Source: Pseudomonas brassicacearum
GTDB taxonomy: Bacteria; Pseudomonadota; Gammaproteobacteria; Pseudomonadales; Pseudomonadaceae
Direction: 5' to 3'
Assembly (NCBI RefSeq): GCF_003732265.1
Contig: NZ_MOBK01000009.1
Location: 62,001 to 126,000 of the forward strand
Length of the DNA: 64,000 bases
Shown here in pieces: positions 29,049 through 37,979 of this stretch (positions are counted from its first letter, which is position 1; each line of letters starts with the position of its first letter). Below the pieces are notes generated by a model. It was given only the letters and a program-made list of their open reading frames with translations. It was not told the origin of the DNA and searched no databases. The position numbers and the translations under genes are program-made.

Positions 29049-29507
29049 GTGTCGAGCAAGCTAGAAGAGTTGCAGGCCTTGTTGGCCCCGGTGGTCGTGG
29101 CCCTGGGCTATGAATGCTGGGGTATTGAGTTTTCGGCTCAAGGTCGTCACTCGATGTTGCGCGTTTATATTGATAAAGAGGGCGGTGTGCTGGTGGACGA
29201 TTGCGCCATTGTCAGCCGTCAGATCAGCGGTGTCCTGGATGTTGAAGATCCGATCGCCGTTGAATACACCCTTGAAGTTTCCTCGCCTGGCATGGAACGC
29301 CCACTGTTCACTATTGAGCAGTTTGCAAAATTTGCCGGTGAACAAGTGAAGATCAAGCTGCGCTCGCCTTTTGAAGGACGACGCAACTTTCAGGGCCTTC
29401 TGCGCGGTGTAGAAGAGCAGGACGTCGTGGTGCAGGTAGAAGACCATGAGTTCCTGTTGCCGATCGATATGATCGACAAGGCCAACATTATTCCCAGTTT
29501 TGACTGA
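29049..29507 (+). CDS. rimP: Ribosome maturation factor RimP
   Basis: The 152-residue 30S maturation factor has the N-terminal alpha/beta domain (KLEELQALLAPVVVALGYECWGIE) and the C-terminal SH3-like domain (EEQDVVVQVEDHEFLLPIDMIDKANI). It starts at GTG 29049 (VSSKLEEL), which matches the family length; the frame is open 63 bases upstream but the extra residues look non-coding. It is the first gene of the rimP-nusA-infB operon. Confidence 0.95.
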   Translation: MSSKLEELQALLAPVVVALGYECWGIEFSAQGRHSMLRVYIDKEGGVLVDDCAIVSRQISGVLDVEDPIAVEYTLEVSSPGMERPLFTIEQFAKFAGEQVKIKLRSPFEGRRNFQGLLRGVEEQDVVVQVEDHEFLLPIDMIDKANIIPSFD

Positions 29508-29554
29508 GACGCGGATCCCGCGGATCCAATGGCTTGCGAAAGGCGAGGCGTACG

Positions 29555-31036
29555 ATGAGCAAAGAAGTACTGCTGGTTGTTGAGTCGGTATCCAATGAAA
29601 AGGGCGTACCGGCAAACGTAATTTTTGAAGCGCTGGAGCTGGCTCTGGCCACTGCTACCAAAAAGCGTTTTGAGGACGAAGTCGATCTGCGTGTGGAAAT
29701 CAACCGCCACACCGGTGCTTACGAGACATTCCGTCGCTGGACGGTCGTCGAAGAAGCAGACCTGGACGATCCGGCCATTGAAACCTGGCCGAGCAAGGTT
29801 GCCGAGACGCATCCTGGTGCCAAGGTTGGCGATGTAGTCGAAGAAAAAATCGAATCCATTGAGTTCGGCCGTATCGCTGCACAGACTGCCAAGCAAGTCA
29901 TCGTGCAAAAAGTTCGTGAAGCCGAGCGCGCTCAAGTTGTTGACGCCTATCGCGAGCGCCTGGGGGAAATTATCTCCGGCACCGTGAAGAAAGTGACTCG
30001 CGACAACGTGATCGTCGATCTGGGCAACAACGCTGAAGCGTTGCTGGCTCGTGAAGACATCATCTCTCGCGAAACCTTCCGTGTCGGCGTGCGTCTGCGT
30101 GCGCTGCTCAAGGAAATCCGCACCGAGAACCGCGGCCCGCAGCTGATCCTGTCGCGTACTGCGCCGGAAATGTTGATCGAGTTGTTCCGCATCGAAGTGC
30201 CGGAAATCGCTGAAGGCCTGATCGAAGTAATGGCTGCATCCCGTGACCCGGGTTCGCGCGCCAAGATCGCGGTCCGTTCCAAGGACAAACGCATCGACCC
30301 GCAGGGCGCTTGCATCGGTATGCGCGGTTCGCGCGTCCAGGCAGTGTCGGGTGAGTTGGGCGGTGAGCGTGTGGACATCGTCCTGTGGGACGACAACCCG
30401 GCTCAGTTCGTGATCAATGCCATGTCCCCGGCAGAGGTTGCAGCAATTATCGTTGACGAAGATGCCCACGCAATGGACATCGCCGTTGGCGCAGACAATC
30501 TGGCTCAGGCCATCGGTCGTGGTGGTCAGAACGTGCGTCTGGCTAGCCAATTGACTGGCTGGACCCTGAACGTGATGACCGAATCGGACATCCAGGCTAA
30601 GCAGCAAGCAGAAACCGGCGACATCCTGCGCAACTTCATCGACGAGCTGGAAGTCGACGAAGACCTGGCACAGGTGCTGGTAGATGAAGGCTTCACCAGC
30701 CTGGAAGAGATTGCCTACGTACCGTTGGAAGAAATGCTCAACATCGACGGCTTTGACGAAGAAACCGTCAACGAGCTTCGCGCTCGTGCCAAGGATCGTT
30801 TGTTGACCAAAGCCATCGCTACTGAGGAAAAGCTGGCAGACGCCCATCCGGCCGAAGACCTGCTCTCGCTTGAGGGTATGGACAAGGATTTGGCGATGGA
30901 ACTGGCGGTGCGCGGCGTAATTACCCGCGAAGACCTGGCCGAGCAGTCTATTGACGACCTGCTCGACATCGACGGCATTGACGATGATCGTGCCGGCAAG
31001 TTGATCATGGCCGCCCGAGCCCACTGGTTCGAGTAA
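29555..31036 (+). CDS. nusA: Transcription termination/antitermination factor NusA
   Basis: The 493-residue protein has the N-terminal RNAP-binding domain, an S1 domain (GEIISGTVKKVTRDNVIVDL, near 135), two KH domains (IAVRSKDKRIDPQGACIGMRG and VGADNLAQAIGRGGQNVRLA) and two C-terminal acidic repeats (from about 365). It modulates pausing, termination and rRNA antitermination. I start at ATG 29555 (MSKEVLLVVESVS); seven upstream in-frame residues are possible but not conserved. infB follows after 27 bp. Confidence 0.97.
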   Translation: MSKEVLLVVESVSNEKGVPANVIFEALELALATATKKRFEDEVDLRVEINRHTGAYETFRRWTVVEEADLDDPAIETWPSKVAETHPGAKVGDVVEEKIESIEFGRIAAQTAKQVIVQKVREAERAQVVDAYRERLGEIISGTVKKVTRDNVIVDLGNNAEALLAREDIISRETFRVGVRLRALLKEIRTENRGPQLILSRTAPEMLIELFRIEVPEIAEGLIEVMAASRDPGSRAKIAVRSKDKRIDPQGACIGMRGSRVQAVSGELGGERVDIVLWDDNPAQFVINAMSPAEVAAIIVDEDAHAMDIAVGADNLAQAIGRGGQNVRLASQLTGWTLNVMTESDIQAKQQAETGDILRNFIDELEVDEDLAQVLVDEGFTSLEEIAYVPLEEMLNIDGFDEETVNELRARAKDRLLTKAIATEEKLADAHPAEDLLSLEGMDKDLAMELAVRGVITREDLAEQSIDDLLDIDGIDDDRAGKLIMAARAHWFE

Positions 31037-31063
31037 TTAGGCGCGGCCTGAGGAGAGAAGTGC

Positions 31064-33595
31064 ATGACGCAAGTCACGGTGAAACAACTGGCCGATGAGG
31101 TCAAAACACCGGTAGAGCGCCTGTTGCAGCAGATGCGTGAGGCAGGTCTGCCGCACACCGCCGCCGAAGAACATGTGACTGACAGTGAGAAGCAATCTTT
31201 GCTGACTCACTTGAAAAGCAGCCACAAGGCGAAAGTGGAAGAACCACGCAAGATCACACTGCAGCGTAAAACCACCAGCACCCTGCGTGTTGCTGGCAGC
31301 AAAAGCATCAGTGTTGAAGTCCGTAAAAAGAAAGTTTTCGTACAGCGCAGCCCGGAAGAAATCGAAGCCGAGCGCAAACGCGAACTGGACGAACGTCGCG
31401 CAGTAGAAAATGCTGCTCGTCAGAAGGCTGAAGAAGAAGCCAAGCGTCGCGCGGAAGAAGAAGCGCGTCGCCAGCCTGCTGCTGCGCAATCCGCTACTAA
31501 CGACGCCGGTGCAGCGCCTGCTGCAGTTGCCGAACCAGTACGCGAAAGCGCACCGGTTGTGGCCGCTGCTCCAGCTCCGTCTGCTGACGTTCGCAACAAG
31601 CAGAACGAACAGCGCCGTCCGGACAAACCACGTGCAGACGATAACAATCGTCGCAGCGGTGGTGGCGATGGCGAGCGCAAAAACGCTCCGCATCGTGCTT
31701 CGGTCAAAGAGAAAGCGCCTGCGCCACGTGTTGCGCCACGTACTACCGACGAAGAAAGCGATGGCTTCCGTCGTGGTGGTCGCGGCAAGGCCAAGCTGAA
31801 GAAACGCAACGCCCACGGTTTCCAGAGCCCAACCGGCCCTGTCGTGCGTGATGTGCAGATTGGCGAGACCATCACTGTTGGCGATCTCGCCAATCAGATG
31901 TCGGTCAAGGCTGCTGAAATCATCAAGTTCATGTTCAAACTGGGTACTCCAGCGACCATCAACCAGGTGCTTGATCAGGAAACTGCTCAGCTGGTAGCCG
32001 AAGAACTGGGCCACAAAGTGACCCTGGTCAGCGACACCGCCCTGGAAGATTCCCTGGCCGAGTCCCTGAAGTTTGAAGGTGAGACGTTCTCCCGTGCTCC
32101 AGTCGTGACCGTCATGGGCCACGTTGACCACGGTAAAACCTCGCTGCTCGACTACATCCGTCGTGCCAAGGTAGCTGCTGGCGAAGCCGGCGGTATCACC
32201 CAGCACATCGGTGCGTACCACGTTGAAACTGATCGCGGCATGGTCACTTTCCTCGACACCCCGGGTCACGCCGCGTTTACCGCAATGCGTGCCCGTGGTG
32301 CCAAGGCGACCGACATCGTGATCCTGGTGGTTGCAGCGGACGACGGCGTGATGCCGCAGACCATTGAAGCCGTCCAGCACGCTAAGGCTGCCGGTGTTCC
32401 ACTGGTGGTTGCAGTGAACAAAATCGACAAGCCGGGCGCCGATCTCGATCGCATCCGTAGCGAACTGTCGGTTCACGGCGTGACCTCGGAAGAGTGGGGC
32501 GGCGACACCCCGTTCGTATCGGTTTCGGCGAAAGTCGGTACTGGCGTGGACGAGTTGCTCGAAGCTGTTCTGCTGCAAGCCGAAGTTCTGGAACTGAAAG
32601 CAACTCCGTCGGCTCCTGGTCGTGGCGTTGTGGTTGAATCGCGTCTCGACAAAGGTCGTGGCCCGGTTGCAACCGTTCTGGTTCAAGACGGTACCCTGCG
32701 CCAAGGTGACATGGTGCTGGTCGGTTCGAACTACGGCCGTGTACGTGCCATGCTCGACGAGAACGGCAAGCCGATCAAGGAAGCCGGTCCTTCCATCCCT
32801 GTCGAGATCCTCGGCCTGGACGGTACCCCGGACGCTGGCGATGAGATGAGCGTGCTGTCGGACGAGAAGAAAGCCCGTGAAGTGGCTCTGTTCCGTCAAG
32901 GCAAGTTCCGCGAAGTCAAGCTGGCCCGTGCTCACGCCGGCAAGCTGGAAAACATCTTCGAAAACATGGGCCAGGCAGAGAAGAAGACGCTCAACATCGT
33001 CCTCAAATCCGACGTCCGTGGTTCGCTGGAAGCGTTGAACGGTGCCTTGAACGGCCTGGGTAACGACGAAGTGCAAGTGCGTGTTGTCGGCGGCGGCGTA
33101 GGTGGTATCACCGAGTCCGACGCTAACCTGGCACTGGCCTCCAACGCTGTACTGTTCGGCTTCAACGTGCGTGCCGATGCCGGCGCTCGCAAGATTGTCG
33201 AGCAGGAAGGTCTGGATATGCGTTACTACAACGTGATCTACGACATCATCGAAGACGTCAAGAAAGCCCTGACCGGTATGCTGGGCAGCGATGTTCGCGA
33301 GAACATCCTGGGTACCGCTGAAGTGCGTGACGTGTTCCGTTCGCCGAAGTTTGGCGCGATCGCCGGCTGCATGGTTATCGAAGGTGTTGTTCACCGTAAC
33401 CGTCCAATCCGTGTACTGCGTGATGACATCGTTATCTTCGAAGGCGAGCTGGAATCCCTGCGCCGCTTCAAGGATGACGCTTCCGAAGTACGTGCCGGCA
33501 TGGAATGCGGTATCGGCGTGAAGAGCTACAACGATGTCAAAGTCGGTGACAAGATCGAAGTCTTCGAGAAGGTTCAGGTTGCTCGCAGCCTCTAA
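31064..33595 (+). CDS. infB: Translation initiation factor IF-2
   Basis: This 843-residue GTPase brings fMet-tRNA to the 30S subunit. It has an N-terminal IF2N domain (TQVTVKQLADEVKTPVERLLQQMREAGL), a low-complexity Ala/Glu/Arg-rich linker (about 90-250), a second IF2N domain, the G domain with GHVDHGKT at 352-359, DTPGHAAF and NKIDKPGAD, and C-terminal domains II-IV with the tRNA-binding part. Its partner tRNA-fMet is encoded 2.2 kb upstream. A terminator-like stem follows it before rbfA. Confidence 0.98.
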   Translation: MTQVTVKQLADEVKTPVERLLQQMREAGLPHTAAEEHVTDSEKQSLLTHLKSSHKAKVEEPRKITLQRKTTSTLRVAGSKSISVEVRKKKVFVQRSPEEIEAERKRELDERRAVENAARQKAEEEAKRRAEEEARRQPAAAQSATNDAGAAPAAVAEPVRESAPVVAAAPAPSADVRNKQNEQRRPDKPRADDNNRRSGGGDGERKNAPHRASVKEKAPAPRVAPRTTDEESDGFRRGGRGKAKLKKRNAHGFQSPTGPVVRDVQIGETITVGDLANQMSVKAAEIIKFMFKLGTPATINQVLDQETAQLVAEELGHKVTLVSDTALEDSLAESLKFEGETFSRAPVVTVMGHVDHGKTSLLDYIRRAKVAAGEAGGITQHIGAYHVETDRGMVTFLDTPGHAAFTAMRARGAKATDIVILVVAADDGVMPQTIEAVQHAKAAGVPLVVAVNKIDKPGADLDRIRSELSVHGVTSEEWGGDTPFVSVSAKVGTGVDELLEAVLLQAEVLELKATPSAPGRGVVVESRLDKGRGPVATVLVQDGTLRQGDMVLVGSNYGRVRAMLDENGKPIKEAGPSIPVEILGLDGTPDAGDEMSVLSDEKKAREVALFRQGKFREVKLARAHAGKLENIFENMGQAEKKTLNIVLKSDVRGSLEALNGALNGLGNDEVQVRVVGGGVGGITESDANLALASNAVLFGFNVRADAGARKIVEQEGLDMRYYNVIYDIIEDVKKALTGMLGSDVRENILGTAEVRDVFRSPKFGAIAGCMVIEGVVHRNRPIRVLRDDIVIFEGELESLRRFKDDASEVRAGMECGIGVKSYNDVKVGDKIEVFEKVQVARSL

Positions 33596-33666
33596 CTCGC
33601 GCACTTCAAGGGCCACGCCTAGCCGCCGCATGCAGATGCGCGGCACCGCGTCAGGACTCTAAACGC

Positions 33667-33702
33667 AACGCCCGGTCTGGCTTTTGTCAGGCCGGGCGTT
33701 TG
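33667..33702 (+). terminator. Terminator-like hairpin between infB and rbfA
   Basis: AACGCCCGGTCTG and CAGGCCGGGCGTT form a 13-bp stem with one mismatch and an 8-base loop. Only a short T-run (GTTTG) follows, so it may attenuate rather than stop read-through into rbfA. Confidence 0.7.
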
Positions 33703-33754
33703 CCGCTTTCAGACCCCTCGGGTTTCACCGTGGGGCAGTAACAGGTAACAAGAC

Positions 33755-34156
33755 ATGGCAAAAGAATACAGCCGTACCCAACGTATCGGCGATCAGATGC
33801 AGCGTGAGCTGGCACAGCTGATCCGTCGTGAAGTCAAAGACCCGCGCGTCGGCCTGGTCACCATTACTGCTGTTGAAGTCAGCCGTGACGTCGGTCACGC
33901 CAAGATCTTCATCACCGTGATGGGGCAGGACAATGCCGAAGACATCGCACAAAGCATCAAGGTGCTCAACTCCGCCGCCGGTTTCCTGCGTATGCAGTTG
34001 GCTCGCGAAATGAAGTTGCGCAGCGTTCCTCAGTTGCACTTCCACTACGACGAAAGCGTCGTGCGTGGCGCGCACCTGTCGGCCCTGATCGAGCGTGCGG
34101 TGGCTGAAGACAATCAGCACCCGGTAGCGGCTGAACCCGAAGACGCCAAGGAGTAA
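33755..34156 (+). CDS. rbfA: Ribosome-binding factor A
   Basis: This 133-residue KH-like 30S maturation factor is needed for 16S 5' end processing and cold growth. Family motifs are RTQRIGDQMQRELAQLIRREVKDPRVG and VTITAVEVSRDVGHAKIFI. It is followed directly by truB (3 bp), so the two are co-translated from one transcript. Confidence 0.97.
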   Translation: MAKEYSRTQRIGDQMQRELAQLIRREVKDPRVGLVTITAVEVSRDVGHAKIFITVMGQDNAEDIAQSIKVLNSAAGFLRMQLAREMKLRSVPQLHFHYDESVVRGAHLSALIERAVAEDNQHPVAAEPEDAKE

Positions 34157-34159
34157 TCG

Positions 34160-35077
34160 GTGGCTCAGGTCAAACGTATCCGTCGTAACGTCAGCGGCAT
34201 TATCCTGCTCGACAAGCCGCTGGGGTTCACCTCCAACGCCGCGTTGCAGAAGGTTCGCTGGTTGTTGAACGCCGAGAAGGCCGGGCACACCGGCAGTCTT
34301 GATCCGCTGGCCACCGGCGTGTTGCCGTTGTGCTTCGGTGAGGCGACCAAGTTCTCGCAGTACCTGCTCGACTCCGACAAGGGTTACGAAACCCTGGCGC
34401 AATTGGGCAAGACCACCACCACGGCCGATGCCGAGGGTGAAGTTTTGCAGGAGCGCCCGGTGACCGTTGGTCGCGCCGATGTCGAAGCTGTTTTGCCCGG
34501 TTTTCGCGGGCAAATCAGTCAGATACCGCCGATGTACTCGGCGCTCAAGCGTGACGGGCAGCCGCTGTACAAGCTGGCCCGTGCTGGCGAAGTAGTGGAG
34601 CGCGAACCGCGTTCTGTTACTATTGCGCGCTTGGAATTGCTGGCCTTCGAGGGTGATACTGCGCGGCTTGCGGTGGATTGCAGCAAAGGCACCTATATCC
34701 GCACCCTGGTGGAGGATATCGGTGAGAAACTCGGTTGTGGCGCTTACGTTGCGCAATTGCGACGTACCCAGGCCGGGCCTTTCACGCTGGCACAGACGGT
34801 CACGCTGGAAGAGTTGGAAGCAGTACATGCCGAAGGCGGCAATGAAGCGGTTGATCGCTTCCTGATGCCATCGGACAGCGGCCTGCTGGATTGGCCGCTG
34901 TTGCAGTTCTCGGAGCACAGCTCGTTCTACTGGCTTAACGGCCAGCCGGTTCGAGCCCCGGATGCACCGAAGTTCGGCATGGTACGAGTACAGGATCACA
35001 ACGGTCGCTTCATCGGTATCGGTGAAGTGAGCGAAGACGGGCGCATCGCGCCACGTCGACTGATTCGGTCAGAATGA
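34160..35077 (+). CDS. truB: tRNA pseudouridine(55) synthase TruB
   Basis: The 305-residue enzyme makes pseudouridine 55 in the tRNA T-loop. The catalytic Asp48 lies in GHTGSLDPLATGVLPLCFG, followed by the KGYE and YSALK motifs and a C-terminal PUA-like domain. It starts at GTG 34160, three bases after the rbfA stop, with AAGGAG immediately upstream inside the rbfA end. Residue numbering of the catalytic Asp equals that of E. coli TruB, which supports this start. Confidence 0.97.
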   Translation: MAQVKRIRRNVSGIILLDKPLGFTSNAALQKVRWLLNAEKAGHTGSLDPLATGVLPLCFGEATKFSQYLLDSDKGYETLAQLGKTTTTADAEGEVLQERPVTVGRADVEAVLPGFRGQISQIPPMYSALKRDGQPLYKLARAGEVVEREPRSVTIARLELLAFEGDTARLAVDCSKGTYIRTLVEDIGEKLGCGAYVAQLRRTQAGPFTLAQTVTLEELEAVHAEGGNEAVDRFLMPSDSGLLDWPLLQFSEHSSFYWLNGQPVRAPDAPKFGMVRVQDHNGRFIGIGEVSEDGRIAPRRLIRSE

Positions 35078-35127
35078 CCGGACGAGGGTGGCTGTCAACA
35101 GGCACGGTCACTACTCATTTTTAGATA

Positions 35128-35175
35128 CAGGGATTTGTCCCTGGCCTGTTGAAACTGTTTTTCTGAAACAGTTTC
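35128..35175 (+). promoter_or_regulatory. Tandem hairpins in the rpsO leader
   Basis: Two perfect stems lie in the 117-bp gap before rpsO: CAGGGA-TTTG-TCCCTG (35128-35143), and GAAACTGTTT-TTCTG-AAACAGTTTC (35151-35175), which ends 19 bp before the start codon. S15 is autoregulated through 5' leader RNA structures in several bacteria; these stems are candidates for such a site, or the first could be a weak truB terminator. Confidence 0.5.
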
Positions 35176-35194
35176 CTGATAAAAGGATTGCCTC

Positions 35195-35464
35195 ATGGCT
35201 CTCGACGTTCAAGAAAAAGCTCAAATCGTAGCTGACTACCAGCAAGCTGTTGGTGACACTGGTTCGCCAGAAGTGCAAGTTGCACTGCTGACCCACAACA
35301 TCAACAAGCTGCAAGGTCACTTCAAGGCCAACGGTAAAGATCACCACTCCCGTCGTGGTCTGATCCGCATGGTAAACCAGCGTCGTAAGCTGCTGGACTA
35401 CCTGAAAGGCAAGGATCTGGGTCGTTATCAGACTCTGATCGGTCGCCTGGGTCTGCGTCGCTAA
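35195..35464 (+). CDS. rpsO: 30S ribosomal protein S15
   Basis: The 89-residue primary 16S rRNA-binding protein matches S15 throughout (ALDVQEKAQIVADYQQAVGDTGSPEVQVA, GLRLHRMVNQRRKLLDYLKGKD-type helices, ending LIGRLGLRR). AAAAGGA precedes ATG 35195. It sits before pnp, the conserved rpsO-pnp pair in which RNase III processing and PNPase control each other's mRNA in E. coli. Confidence 0.98.
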   Translation: MALDVQEKAQIVADYQQAVGDTGSPEVQVALLTHNINKLQGHFKANGKDHHSRRGLIRMVNQRRKLLDYLKGKDLGRYQTLIGRLGLRR

Positions 35465-35497
35465 TAAGCGATTGCGCTAGAGGTTGGTTGTCTGTCG

Positions 35498-35524
35498 TGC
35501 GTCAGCGGGTTTCCCGCTGGCGCA
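35498..35524 (+). promoter_or_regulatory. Hairpin in the rpsO-pnp intergenic region
   Basis: TGCGTCAGCGGG-TTT-CCCGCTGGCGCA is a 12-bp stem with one G-T pair, located 34 bp after rpsO and 136 bp before pnp. It has no T-run. It is a candidate RNase III processing site or rpsO 3' stabilising stem, as known for the E. coli rpsO-pnp transcript. The rest of the 195-bp gap shows no gene. Confidence 0.6.
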
Positions 35525-35659
35525 TGGCAGGCTCCCAGCCTCAAGTTTTATCTGGACACACGTTTTACCCTGGACAGGCGTTGGGCCGATTCCCGACATT
35601 GCCCAAGAATTTCGCAAGAAGACAAGTTCCCCAAGAGCCACAAAAGAAGGTAGGACACC

Positions 35660-37765
35660 GTGAACCCGGTAATCAAAAAATTCCAGTTCGGTCAGTCGAC
35701 CGTTACCCTCGAGACTGGCCGTATCGCCCGTCAGGCCTCCGGCGCAGTATTGGTCACCGTTGACGACGACGTCAGCGTATTGGTGACCGTAGTCGGTGCC
35801 AAACAAGCCGATCCAGGCAAGGGCTTCTTCCCTCTGTCCGTTCACTACCAGGAAAAGACTTACGCTGCCGGTAAGATCCCTGGCGGTTTCTTCAAGCGCG
35901 AAGGCCGTCCTTCCGAGAAAGAAACCCTGACTTCCCGACTGATCGACCGTCCGATCCGTCCGCTGTTCCCAGAAGGCTTCATGAACGAAGTGCAGGTTGT
36001 CTGCACCGTCGTTTCCACCAGCAAGAAGACCGATCCGGACATCGCTGCGATGATCGGTACCTCGGCGGCCCTGGCCATCTCTGGCATTCCTTTCGATGGC
36101 CCGATCGGCGCTGCCCGCGTTGCGTTCCACGAAAGCACCGGCTACCTGCTGAACCCGACTTACGAACAACAGAAAGCTTCGAGCCTGGACATGGTCGTTG
36201 CCGGTACTTCGGAAGCCGTGTTGATGGTTGAATCGGAAGCCAAAGAGCTGACCGAAGACCAGATGCTGGGCGCGGTACTGTTTGCTCACGACGAGTTCCA
36301 GGTGGTGATCCAAGCCGTTAAAGAACTGGCCGCTGAAGCTGCCAAGCCGACCTGGACCTGGGCTCCTGCGCCTGAAGCCACTGCTCTGCTGGGCGCTATC
36401 CGTGCCGAGTTCGGCGATGCGATCTCCCAGGCTTACACCATCACCATCAAGGCCGACCGTTACGCTCGTCTGGGCGAACTGAAAGACCAGGTGGTTGCCA
36501 AGCTGTCCGGTGAAGAAGGCCAGCCTTCTTCCAGCGAAGTCAAAGCAGCGTTTGGCGAAATCGAATACCGCACCGTTCGCGAAAACATCGTAAACGGCAA
36601 GCCACGTATCGACGGCCGCGACACCAAGACCGTACGTCCTTTGAACATCGAAGTCGGTGTTCTGCCCAAGACCCACGGTTCGGCTTTGTTCACCCGTGGT
36701 GAGACCCAGGCTCTGGTTGTTGCAACACTGGGCACCGCCCGTGACGCACAACTGCTGGACACCCTGGAAGGCGAGAAAAAAGACCCGTTCATGCTGCACT
36801 ACAACTTCCCTCCGTTCTCGGTAGGTGAGTGTGGTCGCATGGGTGGCGCTGGTCGTCGCGAAATCGGTCACGGCCGTCTGGCCCGTCGTTCGATTGCAGC
36901 CATGCTGCCTGCTGCCGACGTGTTCCCGTACACCATCCGTGTTGTGTCGGAAATCACCGAATCCAACGGTTCGAGCTCCATGGCTTCGGTCTGCGGCGCT
37001 TCCCTGGCCCTGATGGATGCCGGCGTTCCGATGAAGGCACCAGTTGCCGGTATCGCCATGGGTCTGGTTAAAGAAGGCGAAAAATTCGCCATCCTGACCG
37101 ACATCCTGGGTGACGAAGACCACCTCGGCGACATGGACTTCAAAGTAGCCGGTACCGCCAAAGGTGTTACCGCGCTGCAGATGGACATCAAGATCAAAGG
37201 CATCACCGAAGAAATCATGGAAATCGCTCTGGGCCAAGCCCTGGAAGCGCGCCTGAACATCCTCGGTCAGATGAACCAGATCATTGGCCAGTCGCGTACC
37301 GAACTGTCGGAAAACGCTCCGACCATGATCGCGATGAAAATCGACACCGACAAAATCCGTGATGTCATCGGTAAAGGCGGCGCGACCATTCGTGCGATCT
37401 GTGAAGAGACCAAGGCTTCGATCGACATCGAAGACGACGGCTCGATCAAGATCTTCGGCGAAACCAAGGAAGCGGCTGAAGCAGCACGTCAGCGCGTTCT
37501 GGGCATCACCGCAGAAGCTGAAATCGGCAAGATCTACGTCGGTAAGGTTGAGCGCATCGTCGACTTCGGCGCATTCGTCAACATCCTGCCTGGCAAGGAC
37601 GGTCTGGTTCACATCTCGATGCTGAGCGACGCTCGCGTTGAGAAAGTGACCGACATCCTGAAAGAAGGCCAGGAAGTGGAAGTACTGGTACTGGACGTGG
37701 ACAACCGCGGCCGTATCAAGCTGTCCATCAAAGACGTAGCAGCAGCCAAGGCTTCGGGCGTTTAA
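35660..37765 (+). CDS. pnp: Polyribonucleotide nucleotidyltransferase (PNPase)
   Basis: The 701-residue phosphorolytic 3'-5' exoribonuclease has two RNase PH domains (about 10-220 and 305-540, the second with SSMASVCGASLALMDAGVP), a KH domain (IRDVIGKGGATIRAI, near 560-575) and an S1 domain (GKIYVGKVERIVDFGAFV, from about 620). It starts at GTG 35660 with AAGGTAGGA upstream. It is a core RNA degradosome component. A strong terminator follows. Confidence 0.98.
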   Translation: MNPVIKKFQFGQSTVTLETGRIARQASGAVLVTVDDDVSVLVTVVGAKQADPGKGFFPLSVHYQEKTYAAGKIPGGFFKREGRPSEKETLTSRLIDRPIRPLFPEGFMNEVQVVCTVVSTSKKTDPDIAAMIGTSAALAISGIPFDGPIGAARVAFHESTGYLLNPTYEQQKASSLDMVVAGTSEAVLMVESEAKELTEDQMLGAVLFAHDEFQVVIQAVKELAAEAAKPTWTWAPAPEATALLGAIRAEFGDAISQAYTITIKADRYARLGELKDQVVAKLSGEEGQPSSSEVKAAFGEIEYRTVRENIVNGKPRIDGRDTKTVRPLNIEVGVLPKTHGSALFTRGETQALVVATLGTARDAQLLDTLEGEKKDPFMLHYNFPPFSVGECGRMGGAGRREIGHGRLARRSIAAMLPAADVFPYTIRVVSEITESNGSSSMASVCGASLALMDAGVPMKAPVAGIAMGLVKEGEKFAILTDILGDEDHLGDMDFKVAGTAKGVTALQMDIKIKGITEEIMEIALGQALEARLNILGQMNQIIGQSRTELSENAPTMIAMKIDTDKIRDVIGKGGATIRAICEETKASIDIEDDGSIKIFGETKEAAEAARQRVLGITAEAEIGKIYVGKVERIVDFGAFVNILPGKDGLVHISMLSDARVEKVTDILKEGQEVEVLVLDVDNRGRIKLSIKDVAAAKASGV

Positions 37766-37796
37766 TCACTCCCCACGCCTGACCGCTTCAACGTTA

Positions 37797-37837
37797 TAAA
37801 AAATGCCCCGCAGTGAACGCTGCGGGGCATTTTTTTG
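37797..37837 (+). terminator. Terminator after pnp
   Basis: AAAATGCCCCGCAG-TGAA-CGCTGCGGGGCATTTTTTT is a long perfect stem with a T-tract, 31 bp downstream of the pnp stop, and separates it from tRNA-Thr. Confidence 0.95.
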
Positions 37838-37896
37838 TCTGCGAAACAGGGTGTGAAGTTGCTGGCCCTCGAGCCCGGTGCTAGGTTTAGCCCACT

Positions 37897-37972
37897 GCCC
37901 GTGTAGCTCAGTTGGTAGAGCAGCGCACTCGTAACGCGAAGGTCGCAGGTTCGACTCCTGTCTCGGGCACCA
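37897..37972 (+). tRNA. tRNA-Thr (anticodon CGU)
   Basis: The 76-nt sequence folds as a class I tRNA: acceptor GCCCGTG/CTCGGGC, D-arm GCTCAGTTGGTAGAGC, anticodon loop CTCGTAA (anticodon CGT) and T-loop GGTTCGACTCC, with encoded CCA. It reads ACG threonine codons. The next gene is convergent and ends 8 bp away. Confidence 0.93.
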
Positions 37973-37979
37973 TTTCCTG

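Noticed and set aside
31037..33646. 869-codon open frame antisense to infB
   Set aside because: A shadow of infB; the frame is open only because of codon bias in infB.
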